Shown in pieces: positions 16,331-23,857 of a DNA stretch of 64,000 bases. A program made the translations under genes and the position numbers. The notes beneath the pieces are model-generated. The model was not told the origin of the DNA and did not search any database. It saw only the letters and a list, made by a program, of their open reading frames with translations. The stretch covers positions 62,001 through 126,000 of the forward strand of contig JBDHKD010000002.1 of assembly GCA_039586575.1 (NCBI GenBank). Direction: 5' to 3'. Source of the stretch: G020344215 sp039586575. Lineage in GTDB: Bacteria; Gemmatimonadota; Gemmatimonadetes; Palauibacterales; KS3-K002. Positions within the stretch are counted from its first letter, which is position 1; the number at the start of each line of letters is the position of its first letter.

Positions 16331-16977
16331 TCGACCTGACGCCACTCGACGTGCGCAAGAAGAAGGGCGACTTCAGGCGCGCCGTCCGAGGATACGACAC
16401 GGAGCTCGTGGACGACTTTCTCGACATGGTCGCCGAACGTCTCGAGGAACTCGTCAAACAGAACGTCGCGCTGACGGAGCGCGCGGAGCACCTTCAAGTA
16501 CAGGTCGCCTCCTATCGCGAGCGCGAGAAGGCGCTCAACGAGGCGCTGGTGACTGCACAGCAGCTCCGCTCGGATGCGCAGGCCCAGGCGGATCGGGAAG
16601 CCGACCTGCTGCGACGCGAGGCGCAGAGCCAGGCGGAGCGTATCATCGAGGAGGGTCAGCGGTCGTACCGCGAGATCGCTCGTGAGATCCAAGTGATCGA
16701 GACCCGTAGACGCCAGTTCATCCGCGCCTTCCGCACTTTGCTGGAGCGGTACTTGTCCGAACTCGAGGTCGAGGAAGTGCGGTTGAGCGAGTCGATCGCT
16801 GAACCGCCGGCTGTGACGCCGGTTCCGGCCCCGCCGCCCGGTCCCCGGCCGGACCCGGAGGCGCCGGAGACGGAGGGCAACGCTGGGCCGGCGGGCTCCA
16901 CAGAAGCTGACGAGGCCCAAGGAGGTGAGTGGCTTTCGTCACTTGTCGCGGAATCAGAGAAGGAGGAGCAAGCCTGA
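16327..16977 (+). CDS. DivIVA domain protein
   Basis: 216 residues. The first 55 are a DivIVA N-terminal domain (LTPLDVRKKKGDFRRAVRGYDTELVDDFLDMV), the crossed-loop coiled coil that senses negative membrane curvature. A long coiled coil of Glu/Arg/Ala heptads runs to about residue 150, then a Pro/Ala/Glu-rich tail. It is a candidate scaffold at poles or division sites. Known Gram-positive DivIVA proteins recruit Min, wall-synthesis or segregation proteins; the partner here is unknown. The start overlaps yggS and the stop overlaps the next gene. Confidence 0.88.
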   Translation: MIDLTPLDVRKKKGDFRRAVRGYDTELVDDFLDMVAERLEELVKQNVALTERAEHLQVQVASYREREKALNEALVTAQQLRSDAQAQADREADLLRREAQSQAERIIEEGQRSYREIAREIQVIETRRRQFIRAFRTLLERYLSELEVEEVRLSESIAEPPAVTPVPAPPPGPRPDPEAPETEGNAGPAGSTEADEAQGGEWLSSLVAESEKEEQA

Positions 16978-17810
16978 TGGAGCGACCCGGCGAGCTGCTC
17001 GAGCGGATCCGCGCCGCGTCGAGTGCGGTGCGGGCTCGCTCCGGCCTCGAACCACGGATCGGGATCATACTTGGCACGGGCTTGGGCGCGCTCGCTGAGG
17101 AGATCGACGCGCAGACCGTCGTTCCGTACGACGAGATTCCCGACTTTCCGGTCCCGACGGTGGAAAGCCATAGCGGCCGGTTGCTGCTCGGCCATCTATC
17201 CGGACAACCGGTCGTCGCCATGCAAGGCCGTTTCCATCGCTACGAGGGCTATACCCTCGAGCAGGTGAGCTTTCCGGTTCGGGTCATGCGGGACCTCGGT
17301 GCGGACACGCTCATCGTTTCCAACGCCTGCGGTGGGATGAACCCCATGTGGGACGTCGGAGATCTCATGCTGATCGCCGACCACATCAACCTGATCGGAG
17401 ACAACCCCCTGATCGGGCCGAACCCTGATGAGCTGGGTCCACGCTTTCCCGATATGTCGGAGCCGTACGACCTGGCTCTTCAGCGGCTGGCCATTGATGT
17501 GGCGCGGGATAGCGGTGTCACGCTGCGGCGCGGTGTATACGTGGCGGTGCCCGGGCCGAATTTGGAGACGCGTGCCGAGTACCGTTTTCTGCGGTTGATC
17601 GGCGCCGATGTCGTCGGTATGTCCACGGTACCGGAAGTCATCGTCGCCGTGCATGCCGGCATGAAGGTCTTGGGCGTATCGATCATCACCGACGCCTGTC
17701 TGCCGGATGCGCTGAAGCCGGCAAGCGTCGAGGATATCATCCGGGTCGCCGGTGAGGCGGAGCCGAAGCTCACGCATCTGATCAAAAATGTCGTGGCCCG
17801 GTTGGGCTGA
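16977..17810 (+). CDS. punA: Purine nucleoside phosphorylase (trimeric, inosine/guanosine type)
   Basis: 277 residues from the ATG at 16977, which overlaps the divIVA stop and follows AAGGAGGAG. The family blocks are IGIILGTGLGAL, TVESHSGRL, GRFHRYEGYT, VSNACGGMNP, DLMLIADHINL and GVYVAVPGPNLETRAEYRFLR, then the base-binding EVIVA segment. It splits inosine, guanosine and deoxy forms with phosphate into base and (deoxy)ribose-1-phosphate, feeding Hpt. Gene symbols differ between organisms (punA, deoD-like, xapA). Confidence 0.94.
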   Translation: MERPGELLERIRAASSAVRARSGLEPRIGIILGTGLGALAEEIDAQTVVPYDEIPDFPVPTVESHSGRLLLGHLSGQPVVAMQGRFHRYEGYTLEQVSFPVRVMRDLGADTLIVSNACGGMNPMWDVGDLMLIADHINLIGDNPLIGPNPDELGPRFPDMSEPYDLALQRLAIDVARDSGVTLRRGVYVAVPGPNLETRAEYRFLRLIGADVVGMSTVPEVIVAVHAGMKVLGVSIITDACLPDALKPASVEDIIRVAGEAEPKLTHLIKNVVARLG

Positions 17811-20800
17811 TGGCCGATATGAGCGACAAGCTATACCGCGAGATACCCGACAACCCCAACGAGCTCGAAGAAGCCGTTCTCGAGATTTGGAACGACGAGG
17901 ATACTTTCCAGCGCTCGCTCCAGCTCACCAGCGATGGCGAGCCATTCGTCTTCTACGAAGGACCACCGACTGCGAACGGTCGGCCCGGTATTCACCACGT
18001 CTTCTCGCGGACTCTGAAGGACATCTTCTGCCGCTACAAGACGATGCGGGGGTACTCCGTCACCCGCGTGGCCGGCTGGGATACCCACGGCCTCCCCGTT
18101 GAGGTTGAGGCAGAGAAAGCTTTGGGTATCTCCGGCAAGCCGGAAATAGAGAAGATCGGTGTCGAGCGCTTCGCCGAGGTCTGCCGCGAGCACATCTTTA
18201 CCTACAAGGAGGAATGGGAGAGACTCTCGTTCCGCATCGGCTTCTGGCTCGACTATTCACGCGCCTACATCACCTGCTCGCCGGAATTCGTCGAGAGCGT
18301 CTGGTGGGCGCTCGCCCAGTTCCACCGGAAGGGCCTGCTCTACAGAGGCCATAAGGTCGTGCCGTATTGTCCACGCTGCGGGACCGGCCTGTCCAGCCAC
18401 GAGGTCGCGCTCGGCTACGAGGACGTCACCGAGCCTGCGGTGACGGTCAAGTTCGCCGTCGAGGGGCGCCCCGCTGAGTACTTGCTCGCCTGGACCACTA
18501 CACCCTGGACGCTGCCCGGCAACGTCGCTCTCGCCGTGAGTCCGATGATCGCTTATGTGAAGGCGCGCGTGGGTAACGAGATATACTACCTGGCCGAGCG
18601 CCTGGCTGACGAGGTACTCGGCCAGGACTACGAGGTTCTCGAGATCGTGCCCGGCGGTGCGCTGGAGGGGCTACGCTACGAGCCGCTGTTCCCGTTCTTG
18701 TCTGACATCACCGGCAAAGAGAGCGGTTGGAGGGTGGCGTTGGCGAACTTCGTCACGGCCGATGAGGGCACCGGGATCGTGCACACCGCGGTCATGTATG
18801 GGCAAGACGACTACGACCTCGGCGTGGATATCGGCCTGCCGATGTATCACTTGGTGGACGAGGAAGGGAAGTTCACTGCGGATGTCACCCCGTGGTCGGG
18901 TCTGTTCGTCAAGCTTGCCGACCCCAAGATCATTGAGGCGTTGGAAAAATCGGGCAAGCTGTGGCGGGTTGCCGACTACACCCACAGCTATCCCTTCTGT
19001 TGGCGCTGTAAGACACCGTTGCTCTACTATGCTCGCGATTCCTGGTACCTGAGGACCACGGCGGTGAAGGAGCGGCTGCTGGCCAACAATGAGGCGGTTG
19101 GCTGGCATCCACCGGAGATCGGCCGCGGGCGTATGGCAGAGTGGCTCGAAAACAACGTGGACTGGGCGCTCTCGCGTGATCGATACTGGGGGACTCCGTT
19201 GCCGGTGTGGATCTGTGACGAGAACGAGTCCCACATTGAGGTCATCGGGGGCTACGAGGCGCTTGCCGCGCATGCCGGCATCGAGATCGGATCGGATTTC
19301 GACCCGCACAAACCGTTCATCGACACCGTGAAGTGGCCGTGCTCGGAGTGTGATGGAACGTTACGTCGTACTCCGGAAGTCATCGACACCTGGTTCGACT
19401 CCGGTTCGATGCCGTTCGCCCAGTGGCATTACCCGATCGAGAACGGCGACATCTTCGAGAACCAGTTTCCCGCGGACTTCATCGCGGAAGGCGTCGATCA
19501 GACACGTGGTTGGTTCTATTCGTTGCTGGCCATCTCGACGGTCCTCTTCGATAGGGCGCCGTATGGGAGCGTTGTAGTCAACGGCCTCCTGCTCGATGCC
19601 TACGGCGTCAAGATGTCGAAATCTCGTGGCAATGTGGTCGATCCTTGGGACGCGATCGGCGAGTTCGGCGCTGACGCTGTCCGCTACTATTTCATATCGG
19701 TAAGCAACCCGTGGCTGCCGAAGCGTTATGATCCGAAGGCCATAGCGGAGGTTCGTCGAAAGTTCTTTGCAACGCTCTCGGCCACCTATCGTTTCTTCGA
19801 ACTTTACGCGAACATTGAGGGTTGGGCACCGGCTGGGGCGCCACCGGTCGGCGAGCGACCGGTGATGGATCGTTGGTTGCTCTCGCGCCTCGATAACCTG
19901 GTGGAAGCCTGCAGATCCGATCTCGACAACTACAACGTTACACACGCCATTCGCCGGATCGGTGAGTTCGTTGTTGACGATCTATCGAACTGGTACGTGC
20001 GACGTTCCCGGCCACGTTTCTGGGGTACGCGTGCGGCAAGCCGCGAGACCATGAACGCGGCCTTCAGCACACTCTGGGAAAGCCTGGTGACAGCCTGTCG
20101 CCTGATGGCCCCGATGATTCCATTCAGCAGCGATTGGATCCACCGAGAGCTCACGGGCGGAGCCTCTGTCCACCTCGAGAAGTACCCGGAGACGGCGGGC
20201 CGCCAGGATGAGCCGCTCGACGCGGCCATGGAGGTCGGGCGCCGCCTTTGTGGCCTCGGCCGCGCCGCCCGCGAAGCTGCCAACATCCGTGTCCGCCTGC
20301 CGTTGCGGAGGTTGGCGGCTGCCGTCCCCGGCGGCCGGCCGGCGGGAATGAACGACGAGCTGCTCGACATCGTGCGGGAGGAGCTGAACGTGAGGGAGGT
20401 CGAGTTCGTCGGCGATCCGGGCGAGCTGATCTCCTATCGGGCGGAGCCGAGCTTCGCCGTGCTGGGACCCGAGTTCGGTGTGCGAGCACAGGCGGTGGCC
20501 GAGGCCATCAGGGCCGTGAGCGCCCCGGAGCTCGGCGCCTGGCGCTCGCGAGGCGGTCCGCTGGCCGTGGAGATCGACGGCGATCGCCTGGAGGTGCCCG
20601 AGGCTGCCGTGAAGCTGGTGGAGGAACCCCAGGCCGGTTTGGTGGTTCAGTCGGACGGCGGCTTCGTCGTCGGGTTGGACACGGCGCAGGACGAGGAACT
20701 GCGGCTGGAAGGGACCGCCCGCGAGCTGGTGAACCGGATCCAGCGGCTGCGCCGGGAGGTTGGGCTGGAACTGGACGATCGGATCCGATTGGGTATCTTT

Positions 20801-20974
20801 GGGGCGCCCGAGGTCGCCGTAGCGGCGGAAGCTCACCGCGACTACATAGCCGCCGAGGTGCTGGCTTTGGAGGTCGAGATCGGCCGGCAGCCGCCGGATG
20901 CCGGGGTTTACGAGCACATGAGGAAGACCCGGCTGGACGGGCATGAAGCCGTGATCGGTGTGCAGGTTACTTGA
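17810..20974 (+). CDS. ileS: Isoleucyl-tRNA synthetase, type 2, with altered HIGH motif
   Basis: 1054 residues. Length and blocks such as LGISGKPEIEKIG, EEWERLSFRIGFWLDYSRAYIT and KVVPYCPRCGTGLSSHEVALGY are those of the type 2 (eukaryote-like) class. The editing domain follows with AWTTTPWTLPGN, and KMSKS is at residues 601-605. The class I signature usually written HxGH reads G-I-H-H at residues 60-63 (17987-17998), that is, first and third positions exchanged. Cysteine pairs are visible (CPRC, CWRC, CSEC). It charges tRNA-Ile and overlaps the previous stop by one base. The gene is otherwise intact. Confidence 0.97.
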   Translation: MADMSDKLYREIPDNPNELEEAVLEIWNDEDTFQRSLQLTSDGEPFVFYEGPPTANGRPGIHHVFSRTLKDIFCRYKTMRGYSVTRVAGWDTHGLPVEVEAEKALGISGKPEIEKIGVERFAEVCREHIFTYKEEWERLSFRIGFWLDYSRAYITCSPEFVESVWWALAQFHRKGLLYRGHKVVPYCPRCGTGLSSHEVALGYEDVTEPAVTVKFAVEGRPAEYLLAWTTTPWTLPGNVALAVSPMIAYVKARVGNEIYYLAERLADEVLGQDYEVLEIVPGGALEGLRYEPLFPFLSDITGKESGWRVALANFVTADEGTGIVHTAVMYGQDDYDLGVDIGLPMYHLVDEEGKFTADVTPWSGLFVKLADPKIIEALEKSGKLWRVADYTHSYPFCWRCKTPLLYYARDSWYLRTTAVKERLLANNEAVGWHPPEIGRGRMAEWLENNVDWALSRDRYWGTPLPVWICDENESHIEVIGGYEALAAHAGIEIGSDFDPHKPFIDTVKWPCSECDGTLRRTPEVIDTWFDSGSMPFAQWHYPIENGDIFENQFPADFIAEGVDQTRGWFYSLLAISTVLFDRAPYGSVVVNGLLLDAYGVKMSKSRGNVVDPWDAIGEFGADAVRYYFISVSNPWLPKRYDPKAIAEVRRKFFATLSATYRFFELYANIEGWAPAGAPPVGERPVMDRWLLSRLDNLVEACRSDLDNYNVTHAIRRIGEFVVDDLSNWYVRRSRPRFWGTRAASRETMNAAFSTLWESLVTACRLMAPMIPFSSDWIHRELTGGASVHLEKYPETAGRQDEPLDAAMEVGRRLCGLGRAAREAANIRVRLPLRRLAAAVPGGRPAGMNDELLDIVREELNVREVEFVGDPGELISYRAEPSFAVLGPEFGVRAQAVAEAIRAVSAPELGAWRSRGGPLAVEIDGDRLEVPEAAVKLVEEPQAGLVVQSDGGFVVGLDTAQDEELRLEGTARELVNRIQRLRREVGLELDDRIRLGIFGAPEVAVAAEAHRDYIAAEVLALEVEIGRQPPDAGVYEHMRKTRLDGHEAVIGVQVT

Positions 20975-21006
20975 GCGACGTGCAGAGGAAACTTGAGGAA
21001 TAGACG

Positions 21007-21393
21007 ATGCCACTGACCAAGAAAGAGCTGGCGCATTTCGAGAAGCGCCTTCTGGAAGAGCGGGCGCGAATCGTCAAGCAATTGGCACAGTTCGATGAGT
21101 CTTTCTCGGATACGCTCCAGGGCTCTGATGGCGATCTCTCGGCCTATAGCTTCCACATGGCCGACCAGGGTACCGATGCGATGGAACGCGAGAAGGCTTT
21201 CCTCTTTGCCAGCAAAGAAGGACGCTTCCTGTTTCACATCGACGAGGCGCTCCGCCGAATCTACAAGACACCCGAGAATTTCGGTGTCTGCCAGGAGTGT
21301 GGCGAGGACGTTGGGTTTGAGCGGCTCGACGCCCTGCCTCACGCGCGGCTCTGTATCAAGTGTAAGGAACGCGAGGAGAACAACGGTGCCTAA
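21007..21393 (+). CDS. dksA: DksA/TraR-type zinc finger protein
   Basis: 128 residues: an N-terminal coiled coil (ELAHFEKRLLEERARIVKQL), an acidic GDLSAYSFHMADQGTDAMEREKAFLFAS segment and a C-terminal zinc finger with cysteines in CQEC and CIKC. DksA/TraR proteins enter the RNA polymerase secondary channel and modulate initiation, often with ppGpp; many homologues in this gene position remain uncharacterised. It lies between ileS and lspA and overlaps lspA by eight bases. Confidence 0.9.
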   Translation: MPLTKKELAHFEKRLLEERARIVKQLAQFDESFSDTLQGSDGDLSAYSFHMADQGTDAMEREKAFLFASKEGRFLFHIDEALRRIYKTPENFGVCQECGEDVGFERLDALPHARLCIKCKEREENNGA

Positions 21394-21949
21394 CGGCTAC
21401 TCGCGCGCCGAGGAAGCCGGCAGGCCTGAGGATTTGGCGGAGGCTGCGTTGCGGGGCAAGCTCGGGGCCTTCGCAGGGACCGCCAGTCTGATCCTTGCCC
21501 TCGATATCTTGACCAAGCTGCTGGTCCAGCAGACGCTGCACGTCTACGATTCGATAGCGGTCTTTGGCGATTTCTTCCGCCTGACGTATATCTACAACCC
21601 TGGCGCGGCGTTTGGCCTTCACCTCGGACCGTACTCTCGGTTCATCTTCCTGGCGTTGGCCTTCGTCGCCCTCGGCGTCCTCATCGTCATGTATCGGCAC
21701 ACGCCGGCGAGCGACCGGTTGCGGTTGTTCGCCATAGGTGCGATCGCCGGTGGCGCGCTGGGCAACGTGATCGACCGTATCCGCTCGGCCGAAGGTGTCG
21801 TCGACTTTCTCGATTTCGGGATCGGGAATCTCCGCTGGCCCGTCTTCAACATAGCCGACACAGCGGTCACGGTAGGTGCGATCTTGCTGCTCGCCTCGCT
21901 CTGGGCTGAGGACCAACGGCGGGACCGAGAGGCGAGTGGAACGAGTTGA
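21386..21949 (+). CDS. lspA: Lipoprotein signal peptidase (signal peptidase II)
   Basis: 187 residues from GTG 21386, with GCGAGGAG just upstream. Four transmembrane helices are visible, with the two catalytic aspartates in GGALGNVIDRIR and FNIADTAVT, plus the early YIYNPGAAFG block. It cleaves prolipoproteins after lipidation. The N-terminal 30 residues before the first helix are longer than usual. It overlaps dksA at its start and rluD by 14 bases at its end. Confidence 0.95.
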   Translation: MPNGYSRAEEAGRPEDLAEAALRGKLGAFAGTASLILALDILTKLLVQQTLHVYDSIAVFGDFFRLTYIYNPGAAFGLHLGPYSRFIFLALAFVALGVLIVMYRHTPASDRLRLFAIGAIAGGALGNVIDRIRSAEGVVDFLDFGIGNLRWPVFNIADTAVTVGAILLLASLWAEDQRRDREASGTS

Positions 21950-22904
21950 GGCCCGAGACGGAAGTGTAACGTATCGGGTCGAGGTCGGTAAGGCCGCCGG
22001 GCAGCGCATCGACCGTTATCTCGCCGAAAAGCTCTCCATTTCACGCTCGCAGATCGCGGCCCTGATCGAAGCCGGCCGGGTCCGAGTCGCCGGCCAGATC
22101 ACCAAGAAGAGCTACCTGCCCGAGCCGGGTGACCTCATCCTGGTCGAGATCCCACCGCCCGAGCCTCTGGTCGCCGAGGCAGAGGACATCCCGGTGACAA
22201 TCGTCTTCGAGGACGAGGCCTTCCTGGTCGTGGACAAGCCGGCGGGCATGGTCGTCCACCCCGCGCCGGGACACCCAAGAGGAACCCTGGTCAACGCGCT
22301 TCTGCACCGGGTGGAACGGCTGTCGCCGATCGGAGGTGCCCGTCGTCCCGGAATCGTCCACCGGCTCGACAAGGACACGTCCGGCCTGATGATTGTCGCC
22401 AAGCAAGAGCCAGCCCACCGTCGTCTGGCCGATGCTCTGGCGCGACGCAAGATCGGTCGCCGCTACTTGGCCGCCTGTTGGGGACATTTACGCGAGGATA
22501 GCCTCCAAGTGGAAGCCGAACTCGGCCGTCACCGCAGCGATCGCAAGCGGATGGCGGTCGTTCGGGGCTCGCGTCCGGCGCTGACCGAGATCGAACGGCT
22601 GGAGCAATGGAAGAGCGCCGACTTCCTGCGGGTCCGGCTCCATACTGGCCGCACCCACCAGATCCGTGTCCATCTGCGACATATCGGCCACCCCATAGTC
22701 GGCGATCGCCAGTACGCCCCCGGTTGGGAGCAAGGGCTGGAGGGTCGCTGGGCGCGCGACTTCGCCAACCGGGTCAATCGGCAGTTCTTGCACGCGGCGC
22801 AGCTGGCCTTTGAGCACCCCTATACGGGCCAACAGCTAGAGTTCGAGGCCCCGCTCCCCGAGGACCTGGCGGGGGCCGCCGACTGGGCCCGTCGGACAAG
22901 TTGA
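21936..22904 (+). CDS. rluD: RluD-family 23S rRNA pseudouridine synthase
   Basis: 322 residues from GTG 21936. An N-terminal S4 domain (RIDRYLAEKLSISRSQIAALIEAGRVRVAG) precedes the catalytic domain, with the active-site aspartate in RPGIVHRLDKDTSGLMIVAK and the RLHTGRTHQIRVHLRHIGHPIVGD block. RluD modifies helix 69 of 23S rRNA; the paralogues RluC and RluA look alike, so exact sites are inferred. Its stop codon lies inside the -35 region of the chemotaxis promoter. Confidence 0.93.
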   Translation: MERVEARDGSVTYRVEVGKAAGQRIDRYLAEKLSISRSQIAALIEAGRVRVAGQITKKSYLPEPGDLILVEIPPPEPLVAEAEDIPVTIVFEDEAFLVVDKPAGMVVHPAPGHPRGTLVNALLHRVERLSPIGGARRPGIVHRLDKDTSGLMIVAKQEPAHRRLADALARRKIGRRYLAACWGHLREDSLQVEAELGRHRSDRKRMAVVRGSRPALTEIERLEQWKSADFLRVRLHTGRTHQIRVHLRHIGHPIVGDRQYAPGWEQGLEGRWARDFANRVNRQFLHAAQLAFEHPYTGQQLEFEAPLPEDLAGAADWARRTS

Positions 22905-22929
22905 CCGGGGCGTTAGTCGTTATTATACT
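22901..22929 (+). promoter_or_regulatory. Near-consensus sigma70-type promoter of the chemosensory/MglA operon
   Basis: TTGACC at 22901-22906 and TATACT at 22924-22929 are separated by 17 bases. The -35 overlaps the rluD stop. Transcription would begin near 22936. It is the only strong promoter I see for the following 16 kb of same-strand genes. Confidence 0.85.
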
Positions 22930-22937
22930 TGTACTTC

Positions 22938-22956
22938 CGCGATTGACTGCATCGCG
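22938..22956 (+). repeat. Inverted repeat at the predicted start site of the chemosensory operon
   Basis: CGCGAT (22938-22943) and ATCGCG (22951-22956) form a perfect six-base inverted repeat with a seven-base spacer, immediately after the promoter. It could be a repressor operator or a 5' leader hairpin. Confidence 0.5.
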
Positions 22957-23000
22957 ATCCCTCCCCCAATTCCCACACTGTGATCCGAGGGTTGCAATCG

Positions 23001-23498
23001 GTGTCGGACTCCGCCAGACGCCAACTGCTCGTCGAGGTCGGCGAATACCTTTTCGCCGCCGAGGCCGACGAAGTGCGCGAGGTGATGGGTCGTACCGAGG
23101 CGACACCGGTACCCGGCGCGGTGCCGGGTGTGCTGGGGCTGATCAATCGCCGCGGTAAGGTCATAGTCGCCGGGGAACTCGGCACGCTTCTCGGCATCGG
23201 TGCGCGGCCGGGCGATGAATCGGCCCTGGTCGTCTTCGCTGATGGAGATCGTCGCATCGCGCTGCTCGTCGATCGGGTGGTCGGCATGGCCCCGGGTCCG
23301 AGAGGCGAGCTGGACGTCAGAAGTGAACTGCTCGAGGCGCTGGACGCCCGCGATGTGGTGACGGGAGTGGGGCGTTACGGCGGGCGGCCGTATTTCCGGC
23401 TTGACGTGCAAGCGATATTCGCACGGGTGCTCGATCAACCGGCGACCGTGGCCGGTCGATCGCGCCTGAGTGAGCGGCAAGATAGGAGCGACAAATGA
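23001..23498 (+). CDS. cheW: CheW-like chemotaxis coupling protein
   Basis: 165 residues from GTG 23001 (GAGGG ten bases upstream; GTG 22980 is an alternative). A single CheW domain starts RRQLLVEVGEYLFAAEADEVREVM, with the characteristic GVLGLINRRGKVIVAGELGTLLG block and a C-terminal strand containing YFRLDVQAIF. CheW bridges receptors and CheA in chemosensory arrays. It is the first gene of the long operon, and its stop overlaps cheY. Confidence 0.88.
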   Translation: MSDSARRQLLVEVGEYLFAAEADEVREVMGRTEATPVPGAVPGVLGLINRRGKVIVAGELGTLLGIGARPGDESALVVFADGDRRIALLVDRVVGMAPGPRGELDVRSELLEALDARDVVTGVGRYGGRPYFRLDVQAIFARVLDQPATVAGRSRLSERQDRSDK

Positions 23499-23857
23499 GC
23501 CGCACGGTGCTGATCGTAGACGATGCGATCTTCATGCGCACGATGATCGCGGATATTCTCAAGGGTGCCGGCTTCGAGGTCGTGGGCGAAGCGTCCTCGG
23601 GGACCGAGGCTGTCGAGAAGTACAAGGAGTTGAAACCCGATCTGGTGACCATGGATATCGTGATGCCAGACATGGGCGGGATCGACGCGGTGCGTGAGAT
23701 CATCAAGATCGATCCCAAGGCCAGGATCCTCATGTGTAGCGCCATGGGCCAGCAGGGCCTGGTGGTCGAAGCGATCCAGGCCGGCGCTCGCGATTTCGTG
23801 GTGAAGCCCTTCCAGCCTTCACGAGTACTCGAGGCGGTCCAGCGCTTGCTAGGATGA
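23495..23857 (+). CDS. cheY: CheY-type single-domain response regulator
   Basis: 120 residues, a stand-alone receiver domain. The acidic pair D9-D10, phosphorylated D54 (VTMDIVMPDMGG), S82/A83 in the LMCSAMG strand and K104 in VVKPF are all present, so it should be phosphorylated by CheA. There is no output domain; it must act by protein contact, on a motor or on the polarity proteins downstream. It overlaps cheW and cheA by four bases each. Confidence 0.95.
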   Translation: MSRTVLIVDDAIFMRTMIADILKGAGFEVVGEASSGTEAVEKYKELKPDLVTMDIVMPDMGGIDAVREIIKIDPKARILMCSAMGQQGLVVEAIQAGARDFVVKPFQPSRVLEAVQRLLG

